Source of the DNA: Mycolicibacterium anyangense | GTDB taxonomy: Bacteria; Actinomycetota; Actinomycetes; Mycobacteriales; Mycobacteriaceae | Direction of reading: 5' to 3' | NCBI RefSeq assembly: GCF_010731855.1 | Contig: NZ_AP022620.1 | Coordinates: 806,001-870,000, forward strand | Length of the DNA stretch: 64,000 nucleotides | Shown: one piece after another, positions 27,570-35,875 of the stretch | How the letters are laid out: each line of letters opens with the position of its first letter | Position numbering within the stretch: position 1 is the stretch's first letter | Notes under the pieces: model-generated | Seen by the model: only the letters and a program-made list of their open reading frames with translations | What the model was told of the DNA's origin: nothing | Database searches by the model: none | Made by a program: the position numbers and the translations under genes

Positions 27570-28037
27570 ATGCCAACACAGCGGGATGTCACGGACGTCG
27601 ATGATTCGGAGTTGGTGCTCCGTTTCCCCGGCGAAGCGATCACACACGACAACAAGGCCCACTATCGTGGCCGGCTGCAGCACCGCCTCCTGATCAATCG
27701 ATGCGCCGATTGCGGGACGTGGCATCATCCGCCCAAGCCGCTATGTCCCCAATGCTGGTCTGGAAACGTCGAGCCGACTGAAGTCAGCGGCGCGGGCGTC
27801 ATCCACCTCACGGTGATCCTCCATCAGGGACCGCCCGCGGAGGGGGTTGACTACTCGACCCCGTATCCGGTTGTTGCGGTGGATCTCGATGACGCGCCAG
27901 GGGCCCGTTTCACCGCTGCCGTGGTCGGCGCGCAGAACTGCGACGTCACCATCGGGCGCAGGGTGAAACTGGATTGGGCTACCCGCGCAGGAAGCCCGAT
28001 GCCGGTATTTCGGATCGAGTCCGAGGAGAAGGTGTGA
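27570..28037 (+). CDS. DUF35 OB-fold protein with intact zinc ribbon
   Basis: 155 residues. The rubredoxin-like ribbon is intact (RCADCGTWHHPPKPLCPQC, four cysteines) and is followed by the OB-fold (SGAGVIHLTVILHQ to GRRVKLDWATR). ATG 27570 is preferred because GAGG lies nine bases upstream; an ATG at 27555 is possible. The stop overlaps the GTG of the thiolase-like gene. Such pairs form aldolases or acyltransferases (the ChsH2 DUF35 domain with Ltp2 is the studied case). Confidence 0.88.
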   Translation: MPTQRDVTDVDDSELVLRFPGEAITHDNKAHYRGRLQHRLLINRCADCGTWHHPPKPLCPQCWSGNVEPTEVSGAGVIHLTVILHQGPPAEGVDYSTPYPVVAVDLDDAPGARFTAAVVGAQNCDVTIGRRVKLDWATRAGSPMPVFRIESEEKV

Positions 28038-29203
28038 GCACGACAAACCCTTTGCGGCACAAGGTTGCAATCGCCGGTGCTGCGAGCACGGGATTCACCG
28101 CTGCCAATACGCCGATGTCTCAGACCGCATTGGCCGCCCGGGCCTGTGTCGAGGTGATACGGCAATGCGGGCTCACCGCCGACGACATCGACGGGATCTG
28201 CGGATCCACTCCGTCGTCAGCCGAACTGCAAGCAGCGCTGGGCATTCCCCGTGCCACTTGGGTGGCGAGCCCGTTCATCCCGTTCGGCAATCACGTCGCG
28301 GCCGCCGTCTCGGCCGTCTACAGCGGCCTGGCCGAGGTGGTCCTGGTGTATCACGCTGCCTATCGGCTGGCGTGGAACACCGCGTCGTCGTTGAAGGACC
28401 CCTTCCGCCGGATCGCCACCCCGGGATTGACGGAACCGCACCCCGGTCCGGAGACGATGGCCGCTTCGGTGGGATACACGGCGTGGGCGTCGCGGTACAT
28501 CCACGAATATGGCGCTGGCAAAGAGGATTTCGGTTTGGTCGCCATCAATGACCGATCCAACGCAGCGATGAACCCGCTGGCCGCTATCCACAAGCCCATC
28601 ACCATGGACGACTACTTCGCAGCACGGATGATCCGGGAGCCGCTGTGCCTGCTGGACATGGATCTGCCGGTCGACGGTGCAGACGCATTCATCGTCACCA
28701 GTGCTGAGCGCGCACGCGACCTACCGCTGCCGCCGGTCCTGGTGGATGCCGTGGTGCTCGGCCAGGTCGGCCGCAACGAAGAGGACCAGATCGCCGGCCT
28801 CGGTGAGCACGGCCAGCAGGTCGTGGTCGATGCACTGAAGGCCAAGAGCGAATTCTGGATCGACGACGTCGATGTCTATCTCCCCTACGACGGGTTCACC
28901 ATCCTGACTTTGTCCTGGATCGAGAACGCAGGCTGGTGTGGCCGCGGGGAAGCGGGTGACTTCCTGCGGCAGCATTGGGACCCGAAGACCAATCGGGTAT
29001 TGATCGATGGTCGGGTTCCGATGAACCCGCACGGAGGATCTCTCTCCGAGGGCGCCACGCAGGGCTCCGGTCACGTGCGCGAGGCGGTCCACCAGTTGCA
29101 GGGGCTGGCTGGCGAACGTCAGGTGGCCGATGCCCAGCGCGCCTTGGTGACACCAGGTGGGTTCTTCTTCAACGCGCAGGGCATCACGCTGACCCGCGGC
29201 TGA
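28034..29203 (+). CDS. Thiolase-like (Ltp type) enzyme
   Basis: 389 residues, GTG 28034 overlapping the DUF35 stop, with GGAGAAGG upstream. Thiolase-fold landmarks include LTADDIDGICGSTPS, DRSNAAMNPLAAIHKP, DVDVYLPYDGFTILTLS and PMNPHGGSLSEGATQGSGH. The nucleophilic cysteine position is not a cysteine (PFIPFGNHVAAAV), so classical thiolysis is unlikely; retro-aldol cleavage with the coupled DUF35 partner is a reasonable guess. The next gene is a true thiolase. Confidence 0.87.
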   Translation: MSTTNPLRHKVAIAGAASTGFTAANTPMSQTALAARACVEVIRQCGLTADDIDGICGSTPSSAELQAALGIPRATWVASPFIPFGNHVAAAVSAVYSGLAEVVLVYHAAYRLAWNTASSLKDPFRRIATPGLTEPHPGPETMAASVGYTAWASRYIHEYGAGKEDFGLVAINDRSNAAMNPLAAIHKPITMDDYFAARMIREPLCLLDMDLPVDGADAFIVTSAERARDLPLPPVLVDAVVLGQVGRNEEDQIAGLGEHGQQVVVDALKAKSEFWIDDVDVYLPYDGFTILTLSWIENAGWCGRGEAGDFLRQHWDPKTNRVLIDGRVPMNPHGGSLSEGATQGSGHVREAVHQLQGLAGERQVADAQRALVTPGGFFFNAQGITLTRG

Positions 29204-29229
29204 TCGTTCAGCTCACCCGCGCTATCCAT

Positions 29230-29238
29230 GACAATGTC
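29230..29238. promoter_or_regulatory. Small palindrome upstream of thiolase gene
   Basis: GACA-A-TGTC is a perfect 9-base palindrome inside a wider TCCAT-N10-ATGGA repeat (29225-29244), in the short gap before the thiolase gene at 29259. Possible operator; no direct support. Confidence 0.25.
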
Positions 29239-29258
29239 GATGGAAGCAGGTCAGATCA

Positions 29259-30527
29259 GTGGTTGACGCACCCCAAGCCGTCATTGTCGCGGCAGCCCGG
29301 ACCCCGATCGGCAGAGCTTTCAAGGGCTCGCTGAATTCGGTTCGCGCCGATGACTTGTGCGCTGCGGCGGTGCAGGCCGCGATGGCGCAGGTTCCACAGC
29401 TTGGCCCAGGGGACCTCGACGACCTCATGGTGGGTTGTGGCGCACCAGGCGGTGAACAGGGCTTCAACATGGCGCGAGTAATCGCCCTGCTGCTTGGTTG
29501 GGACTCGGTGCCGGGAACCACAGTGACGCGGTACTGCGCATCGAGTCTGCAAACCATCCGGATGGCTTTCCATGCCATTCGCTCTGGTGAGGGGCATGCC
29601 CTCGTGGCCGCCGGCGTGGAGACGGTGAGCCGATCACGGCGGGGCACCAGCGACAGTCCGCCGGTTGACGAGGGTGCCGATCCGCGCGACCGCTCGAAGA
29701 ATCCGTGGGTCAATCCCAAATTCGCAGCCGCACAGCAGATTACCCGCGAACGTGCCCAGGCGGGTACGGGTCCGTGGCTCGACCCGCGGACCGCGGGACA
29801 TCTGCCCGATGTGTACATCGCGATGGGTCAGACCGCCGAGAACGTCGCGCAGATCGACGGCATCACACGTCGTGACCAGGACGAGTTCGCGGCACGGTCT
29901 CAGCAGCTGGCCGAGGCTGCGGCAATGAACGGGTTCTGGGCGCGGGAAATCACTCCCTATCGAGTCGATGAGTCGACGCTGGTGGACCGTGACGACTGTC
30001 CGCGACCGGGGACCACGGTGGACGGCCTTGCCGGATTGAAGCCGGTGTTTCGCCCAGACGGGACTGTGACCGCCGGAAACGCCTGTCCGCTCAACGACGG
30101 TGCAGCCGCGGTGGTCGTGACCAGCGATGTATTGGCCCGAAGGTTGGGTATCACGCCTCTGGCACGTGTCGTGTCGACGGGTGTCACCGGTCTTTCGCCG
30201 GAGATCATGGGCCTGGGACCGGTCGAGGCCACCAGACGAGCATTGGCCAACGCCGGGTTGGCTGTATCGGATATCGACCAGTTCGAGATCAACGAGGCGT
30301 TCGCTGCGCAGGTGCTGGCCAGTATTCGACGCTTAGGTCTGGATCCCGACAAGGTCAACGTCAACGGTGGCGCCATCGCGGTCGGGCATCCGTTCGGGAT
30401 GACCGGAGCACGCATTGCCACGACCTTGATCAATTCACTGCGTTGGCATGACGCCCAGTTCGGCATGGAGACGATGTGTGTGGGCGGCGGTCAGGGCATG
30501 GCGCTGGTGCTTGAACGGCTGAGCTGA
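29259..30527 (+). CDS. Acetyl-CoA acyltransferase (thiolase, FadA)
   Basis: 422 residues, GTG 29259. A true degradative thiolase: the nucleophilic cysteine is in TRYCASSLQT (about residue 93), the histidine in GHPFGMTGAR, and the second cysteine in MCVGGGQGMA. NEAFAAQVL is the usual family marker. It cleaves 3-ketoacyl-CoA to acetyl-CoA plus the shortened acyl-CoA. It follows the DUF35/thiolase-like pair after 55 bases and converges with the kinase/dehydrogenase pair. Confidence 0.94.
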   Translation: MVDAPQAVIVAAARTPIGRAFKGSLNSVRADDLCAAAVQAAMAQVPQLGPGDLDDLMVGCGAPGGEQGFNMARVIALLLGWDSVPGTTVTRYCASSLQTIRMAFHAIRSGEGHALVAAGVETVSRSRRGTSDSPPVDEGADPRDRSKNPWVNPKFAAAQQITRERAQAGTGPWLDPRTAGHLPDVYIAMGQTAENVAQIDGITRRDQDEFAARSQQLAEAAAMNGFWAREITPYRVDESTLVDRDDCPRPGTTVDGLAGLKPVFRPDGTVTAGNACPLNDGAAAVVVTSDVLARRLGITPLARVVSTGVTGLSPEIMGLGPVEATRRALANAGLAVSDIDQFEINEAFAAQVLASIRRLGLDPDKVNVNGGAIAVGHPFGMTGARIATTLINSLRWHDAQFGMETMCVGGGQGMALVLERLS

Positions 30528-30534
30528 GCAGCGG

Positions 30535-31545
30535 TTAGCCCAGAGCTCTCAGGCCGTGTGCGACGAACTCCGGAACCGTTGCTCCGGCGTCGAGTTGGCC
30601 GGCGCCCGCCTCGGCACCGTGACGGGCCCGGTGCGCGATGCCCTCAGCGATCACTGCGATCTTGAGGCAGGCCAGGCCGATGTAGAACCCCCAATCGGAA
30701 AGGTCGCGCCCGGAGACGTGAGCGTATCGCTCTGCGATGGCGTCTGCGGTGGGTAAGCGGGGGCTGGTCCAGGCCGCAGCAGTGCCGATCACTGCGTCGA
30801 ATTCGGGCATCCGGTAGACACACATCAGGGCCAGGTCAGTCAGAGGGTCACCGAGTGTCGACATCTCCCAATCGAGGACAGCGCGGACCGTCGACACGGC
30901 CGCTGGGTCGAGGATCGTGTTGTCCACCCGGAAGTCACCGTGGATGACCGACGAGGTGCTGTGCGAGGGGACGCGGTCGGCCAGTCGGTTGGCCAGCGTG
31001 TCGAGGTCGGCGATCTCGCGGGACTTCACCCGCTCCCACTGTCGTACCCACAAGGCCACCTGCCGGCTGGTGAAACCGTCTGGGCGGCCGAAGGTTTCCA
31101 GCCCCACCGACGTGTAGTCGACGGAGTGGATCGAGACCAGGCAGTCGACCAGGGTGTCGGTCAGGCTGCTGATCTTGTCGTCGGTCAGGCCGCTCAGGTC
31201 GTCTTGACTGCGAATCACGGTCCCGTCGACAAACTCCACGATGCTGACCGGTACGCCCAGTGCCGAACCGTCAGGGTCACAGGCCACCGCCGCTGCAATG
31301 GGCACCACGGTACCGCTCAGCGCCTTGGTGACGGTGAATTCGCGGGCGACGTCATGTGCTGACGGGGTGAGGCCGCCAAGGGGCGGTTGTCTCATCACCC
31401 AAGTCGAGACCCCGTCGGAGACCTTGTGGGTCAGGTTGGATCGTCCACCACTGATGAAGTCAGCGTGCAGATCGCCGGCAACGTCAACGCCGTTGTCGCA
31501 GAGGAACTGTCGCAGGGTAGCAAGGCTCACGCCGCCGGCGCTCAT
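30535..31545 (-). CDS. APH-type kinase paired with acyl-CoA dehydrogenase
   Basis: 336 residues. The N-lobe has GGRSNLTHKV and VMRQPPLGGL; the catalytic loop is VIHGDFRVDN (about residue 200) and the metal-binding aspartate is in VLDWEMST. ATG 31545 overlaps the dehydrogenase stop by 4 bases, so the two are co-translated. The arrangement equals the fused kinase and dehydrogenase halves of animal ACAD10/ACAD11, where the kinase phosphorylates a 4-hydroxyacyl-CoA. A longer open frame to 32289 is antisense-like noise. The substrate is inferred, not shown. Confidence 0.9.
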   Translation of the reverse strand: MSAGGVSLATLRQFLCDNGVDVAGDLHADFISGGRSNLTHKVSDGVSTWVMRQPPLGGLTPSAHDVAREFTVTKALSGTVVPIAAAVACDPDGSALGVPVSIVEFVDGTVIRSQDDLSGLTDDKISSLTDTLVDCLVSIHSVDYTSVGLETFGRPDGFTSRQVALWVRQWERVKSREIADLDTLANRLADRVPSHSTSSVIHGDFRVDNTILDPAAVSTVRAVLDWEMSTLGDPLTDLALMCVYRMPEFDAVIGTAAAWTSPRLPTADAIAERYAHVSGRDLSDWGFYIGLACLKIAVIAEGIAHRARHGAEAGAGQLDAGATVPEFVAHGLRALG

Positions 31546-32747
31546 CGGGCCTGCACCGCGTTGCGGGCAGCCCGCACCCGCCGCTTGGCCAGCGCCCAGC
31601 GGTGGACCTCGGAAGGGCCGTCGTAGACGCGGAACGGCCGAACCTCCCGGAGCAACCGGGCAATCGGAAGGTCCTCCGAGACACCCATGCCGCCACACAT
31701 CTGTACCGAGCGGTCGACGATGCGGTAGATGGCCTCGGCGGCAAAAGTTTTCGCAATTGACGTCGACTCCGCTGCGGCATCCCCCTGGTCGAGTTCCCAG
31801 CACGCTCTCACCAGCAGAGCACGGGTGGCAGCGATATCGATCTCGTTGTCGGCGATCATCTGCTGGATCATGCCCAGATCGCCCAGGCGCGCACCGAACG
31901 CCTCGCGATTGGCGACATAGTCCAGCGCGACATCGTGGGCTCGGCGCGCGGCACCCAGCCACCGCATCACATGGGTCATGCGTGCCGGTCCCAACCTCAC
32001 CTGTGCATAGCTGAAGCCCTGGTCGACCTCGCCGAGTACCGCATCCGCACCGACCAGGACGCCGTCGAACTTCACCTCGCAGTGTCCGCCCAGCATCGAA
32101 TGATCCAGAGTGGCGATGTGGCGCCCGACGGAGAGGCCGGGCGTCTGCGCGGGTACCAGGAACATCGTCGCTCCGCCGCGTTGACCGGGTTCGCCGGAGG
32201 TACGGGCCATCACGATGAAGAATGCCGCGCCATCGGCTCCGGTGATGAACCATTTGTGTCCGGTGATCCGCCAGCGATCGCCGGTCCATTCGGCTCGGGT
32301 ACGCAGCGCCGCCGGGTCCGAGCCGGCCCCCGGAGCCGGCTCGGTCATCGCGAAGGCGGAGCGCACCGCACCGGTGGCCAGTGGGGCCAGAAACTCCGCT
32401 CGTTGTGCGGCGCTGGCCACGTGCGCCAGCAGATGCACGTTCCCTTCGTCTGGCGCAGCGATATTGAGCGCGGTCGGGCCGAACACCGAATAGCCGGCCG
32501 CTTCGAAGACAGGCGAGCGATCCGACATATTCAGGCCGAGTCCGCCGTACTCGACGGGGGCGTGTGGTGCAAACACGCCGGCAGCCTTCGCCGCGTCCTG
32601 GAGCTCGCGCCGGATCGCGTCACCGCCTGCGGCGCTGATATCGCCGTGGTATCGGTCGTCGATCGGAAGCACGGTCGTGGACACGAACTGCTCCGTGCGC
32701 TCGACCAGGTCCATGACGTCCTGCCGATAGGACAAGTTTACTGTCAT
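31542..32747 (-). CDS. Acyl-CoA dehydrogenase, ACAD11-like (FadE)
   Basis: 401 residues from ATG 32747, with TTGGAG five bases upstream. FAD/substrate-binding signatures: FAMTEPAPGAGSDPAALRT and RWRITGHKWFITGADGA; the C-terminus has QMCGGMGVSEDLPIARLLRE and then the YDGPSEVHRW segment. The GP(S/D)EVH form is typical of ACAD10/11-like enzymes. With the coupled kinase it may convert a phosphorylated hydroxyacyl-CoA to an enoyl-CoA. Divergent from the XRE-TetR regulator at 32888. Confidence 0.93.
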   Translation of the reverse strand: MTVNLSYRQDVMDLVERTEQFVSTTVLPIDDRYHGDISAAGGDAIRRELQDAAKAAGVFAPHAPVEYGGLGLNMSDRSPVFEAAGYSVFGPTALNIAAPDEGNVHLLAHVASAAQRAEFLAPLATGAVRSAFAMTEPAPGAGSDPAALRTRAEWTGDRWRITGHKWFITGADGAAFFIVMARTSGEPGQRGGATMFLVPAQTPGLSVGRHIATLDHSMLGGHCEVKFDGVLVGADAVLGEVDQGFSYAQVRLGPARMTHVMRWLGAARRAHDVALDYVANREAFGARLGDLGMIQQMIADNEIDIAATRALLVRACWELDQGDAAAESTSIAKTFAAEAIYRIVDRSVQMCGGMGVSEDLPIARLLREVRPFRVYDGPSEVHRWALAKRRVRAARNAVQAR

Positions 32748-32824
32748 GTGCTGCTCCAATGCTGTGTCCCGAGTGATCGCTCTGTATCCGCGAATTCTGC
32801 TGAGGCTGGCATATCGGCTATGTT

Positions 32825-32835
32825 TTGTTCAACAA
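32825..32835. promoter_or_regulatory. Palindrome between FadE and XRE-TetR genes
   Basis: TTGTT-C-AACAA is a perfect 11-base palindrome in the 140-base gap between divergent genes, 53 bases before the regulator start. Candidate operator for the double-HTH regulator. Confidence 0.35.
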
Positions 32836-32887
32836 CAGCGCTTTAGCGGTGCGCATCGGCGACAAAACCGCAGGATCGAGGACCGGA

Positions 32888-33763
32888 ATGTTCAGTATTT
32901 CTGAACAGCAGGCACCGTCGGTCGGGGTGGCGATGCGTGCCGCGCGCGTTCAGCGGGGCATGAGCCTGCGTGCGCTGGCGGCGCAGATGGGCGTGAGCGC
33001 GGCAACGCTCAGCGCGATCGAGAACGGTCGCACCGGTTTGTCCGTCCGGCGGTTGCAGCAGGTGGCGGCAGTCCTCGGCATCGCCCCGTCCCGATTGCTG
33101 AGCATGACCGCTGAGGAAGCTACGGCGATACCGGACCCCGGTGAGCCGGCCCAGTGGCGCAACTTTCCGCCCTTGACCATCGACCCGGTATTGCGAGGCG
33201 CCATCGACGCGTTCGTCGAGACCGGCTATCACGGGACCTCGATGCGGATGCTGGCGGCGCGCATAGGGGTCAGTGTGCCTGGGATTTATCACCACTACGC
33301 AGACAAGCAGCAACTGCTGGTGAGAATTCTGGACGTCACCATGAGTGAGTTGACGTGGCGAATCGAGTCGGCCCGCCGGGAAGCGTACGACGGGCGTAGC
33401 GAGGTGGCGCTCATCGTCGAAGCGCTGGCGTTGTTCCACACGCACCACCGCAAGCTGGCTTTCATCGGTGCCAGTGAAATGCGAAGCCTCGAGGGTCCCA
33501 ACCGGCGAAGGATCACCGGCTTGCGCGACCGGGTTCAGTACACGCTCGACGAAGCCGTCGACCGCGGCATCGCCGACGGCAGCCTTCACACCTGTGAGCC
33601 ACGTGCTGCGGCACGTGCCATCGCCACCATGTGTACCTCGCTGCCGCAGTGGTTCCGGGACGACGGTCCGCGCGGCGCCGAGGACATCGCGCAGGCGTAC
33701 GTGAGCTTCGCGCTCGCGATGCTCTCCAACACCGACACCGGAAAAAGACCCCGAAAGTGTTGA
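32888..33763 (+). CDS. Double-HTH regulator: XRE domain fused to TetR
   Basis: 291 residues from ATG 32888 (GAGG seven bases upstream). Residues about 13-70 form an XRE/Cro HTH (MSLRALAAQMGVSAATLSAI, ENGRTGLSVRRLQQVAAVLG). Residues about 95-150 form a TetR HTH (YHGTSMRMLAARIGVSVPGI, YHHYADKQQLL). A helical TetR effector domain follows to the end. Two complete DNA-binding motifs in one chain are unusual. It probably controls the divergent FadE-kinase operon and the co-directional SDR remnant, whose start overlaps its stop. Confidence 0.9.
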   Translation: MFSISEQQAPSVGVAMRAARVQRGMSLRALAAQMGVSAATLSAIENGRTGLSVRRLQQVAAVLGIAPSRLLSMTAEEATAIPDPGEPAQWRNFPPLTIDPVLRGAIDAFVETGYHGTSMRMLAARIGVSVPGIYHHYADKQQLLVRILDVTMSELTWRIESARREAYDGRSEVALIVEALALFHTHHRKLAFIGASEMRSLEGPNRRRITGLRDRVQYTLDEAVDRGIADGSLHTCEPRAAARAIATMCTSLPQWFRDDGPRGAEDIAQAYVSFALAMLSNTDTGKRPRKC

Positions 33764-34205
33764 ATGACAGCGGTATTCAGAAGTCGGCAATCATCACCGG
33801 AGCCTCCCGTGGAATCGGCCTGGCGATCGCCGAGAAGCTCGCGGCTCAGGGCATGGCACTCACGATCTCGTCGCGCACCGCCGCGGACCTCGACGCGCTG
33901 GTGCCTCATCTTCGTGGGCTGGGTGCACATTCGGTGACACCGATCGCCGCTGACATGGCCGATCCGGATTCCGTCCCGGCGATCCTCGAGCGTCATCGCG
34001 AGGTCAATACCGACCTCAGCGCCCTCATCGTCAATGCCGGGGTGGGGTCCTCCGGCGATATCGCCGACTACGCCTTGCGCCGCACACCATGATTCCCGCC
34101 GACGACGTCGCCGCACTGGTCCACACGTTGGTGTCACTATCGCGGCGGACGACGCTCGGACCGATCGTGATGGCTCGCGCAGGGTCTGGCGGACATTGCG
34201 CCTGA
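33757..34205 (+). pseudogene. SDR with internal deletion
   Basis: Starts at GTG 33757 or TTG 33760, overlapping the regulator stop. The N-terminal 105 codons are good SDR sequence with ITGASRGIGLAIAEKL and NAGVGSSGDIADYALRR, then a stop at 34090-34092. In another frame from 34089 to 34205 the typical SDR tail appears (MIPADDVAALVHTLVSLS, then GPIVMARAG). The middle, including the serine and Y-x3-K catalytic residues (roughly 100 codons), is missing. Deletion plus frameshift at about 34080 explains this; the product cannot be active. Confidence 0.75.
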
Positions 34206-34213
34206 GCGCAGAC

Positions 34214-34411
<198 letters not shown>

Positions 34412-34465
34412 TCACCTCTTCGTCGACGTGGGTGCATTCCGCGATACCGGCAGATCATTACATCA

Positions 34466-35740
34466 TTACAGACCGAGGCGCTCCAACAGGCGCTCGTGCG
34501 ACATCGCCGGGCCGCCGAACAGCAGATTGCCGGAGATCGCCCGGTGTTGCAAGGCAGTGGCTTCGGGGGAGGGGCCGAGTTTTTCGGCCACCTCCTCGCA
34601 CACCGCGAGCGCCGCCGCGGACGCGCCGATATGGGCCATCGCGGCCCTCTCGGGCGTCGGCTTGTCGATCGCTGCTTGCCACAGTCCGAAGGCCTTCGCG
34701 TGAGCAATTGCCAGCTCGGTCAGATCGGCGTCGCTGTGACTGACCAGATGCCGGATAGCCCGCTCGATGACCCCCACCTGCTCGCCGGCAAGCGCGGTGG
34801 TCGCCCGCCCCAAGGCGTCGAACATGAACCGGCCGCCGGCGCCCTCGCGACCGAGGATGACAGCGGGTGTGTTGGACAAGCTGACTTCGAAGAGTGGCCT
34901 GCTCGTGTCCAGTACGGGATGCGGGGTCACCGCAACTCCGGGGGCGGTGCGTTCCACCGCGAACACCGATGGCCCGGCAATTGAGCGGCCGACGACCAGG
35001 ATCACGTCAGCGGTGTCGGCGCCCGGTACGAAGTGCTTCAAGCCGTCCAGTCGCCAGCCGCCGTCGGTCGATGTCGCCTTCGTTCTGACCAGCACGGGGT
35101 CCCAGGAACCGGTATGTTCGGCGGCTGCCAGGGTGGCGTCAATTCCACCGTCGAGTAGGCGTTGTGCCAGTGCTGCGCCATGTTCGGACTTGGTGATGGT
35201 GTCGAGCATCTGCCAGGCCAATCCGAACGAGGCGAAGAAGTTCGAGTCGCTCAGGGTGTTGCCGTAGGCCCGCATGGCGACGGCCAGGCCGGTGGCGCCG
35301 CTGTCGGCGACCAGCTGGCGCCACTGGGTTTCCAGTGGGTACTCAATGGCCGATGCCTGCGTCGCGACGTAATCGACCGCGGCATCGGCGGTCGCCGCGC
35401 GGGCGTTCGCGGACGCCCGACTCAATGCTGCCGGATCGGCGGCGGCGTGAAGGTACCTCTCCCGCAGGGGATTTCCGGTGTCGGCGATCAGCTTGGGGCC
35501 CAGGACCGTAGCGGCGAAGTGGGCACCGGTGTGCAGCGCCTCGGCATACAGGGCTGCGCCGATTGCGGGGTCACGACACGTTCGTGCACTTTCCAGGTCG
35601 ACGAGGAGGGCCGCCAGGTCACGGCGCAAAGCGCGGTCGTCCCACGTCCACGTCGATCGCATCAGTGCGAACAAGTCCTCGGCATTGAGTGCCGATTCCA
35701 GCGCAGCGTCGGTGACAGCGGTGGTCTGGATGGAAGTCAC
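34466..35740 (-). CDS. Divergent acyl-CoA dehydrogenase (FadE)
   Basis: 424 residues from GTG 35740, seven bases after GGAGG. The dehydrogenase fold is seen in the middle domain (GGWRLDGLKHFVPGADTADV) and the C-terminal helices (RATTALAGEQVGVIERAIRH). The usual T-E-x3-GSD loop is degenerate (AAEHTGSWDPVL) and no GxxEVH-like catalytic segment is seen near the end, which closes NLLFGGPAMSHERLLERLG. Mycobacterial FadE heterotetramers include such non-catalytic subunits, so it may need a partner or use an altered site. Divergent from the amidohydrolase. Confidence 0.85.
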   Translation of the reverse strand: MTSIQTTAVTDAALESALNAEDLFALMRSTWTWDDRALRRDLAALLVDLESARTCRDPAIGAALYAEALHTGAHFAATVLGPKLIADTGNPLRERYLHAAADPAALSRASANARAATADAAVDYVATQASAIEYPLETQWRQLVADSGATGLAVAMRAYGNTLSDSNFFASFGLAWQMLDTITKSEHGAALAQRLLDGGIDATLAAAEHTGSWDPVLVRTKATSTDGGWRLDGLKHFVPGADTADVILVVGRSIAGPSVFAVERTAPGVAVTPHPVLDTSRPLFEVSLSNTPAVILGREGAGGRFMFDALGRATTALAGEQVGVIERAIRHLVSHSDADLTELAIAHAKAFGLWQAAIDKPTPERAAMAHIGASAAALAVCEEVAEKLGPSPEATALQHRAISGNLLFGGPAMSHERLLERLGL

Positions 35741-35875
35741 GAGTCGGCCTCCTGGCTCAGGGGTGGGAAATGTGACGAAGTTGTGCGCGCCTCCACAAAC
35801 ATTACACCGTATAGTGAGTGTCGATGGCGTCGGCCGGTGAGGGTCGACGAAAGGAGTCATAGGAAGGTCAGCGCA

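Noticed and set aside
30535..32289. Extended 584-codon frame through the kinase into FadE
   Set aside because: The N-terminal 248 codons are an out-of-frame reading of the FadE gene; the real start is ATG 31545, overlapping the FadE stop.
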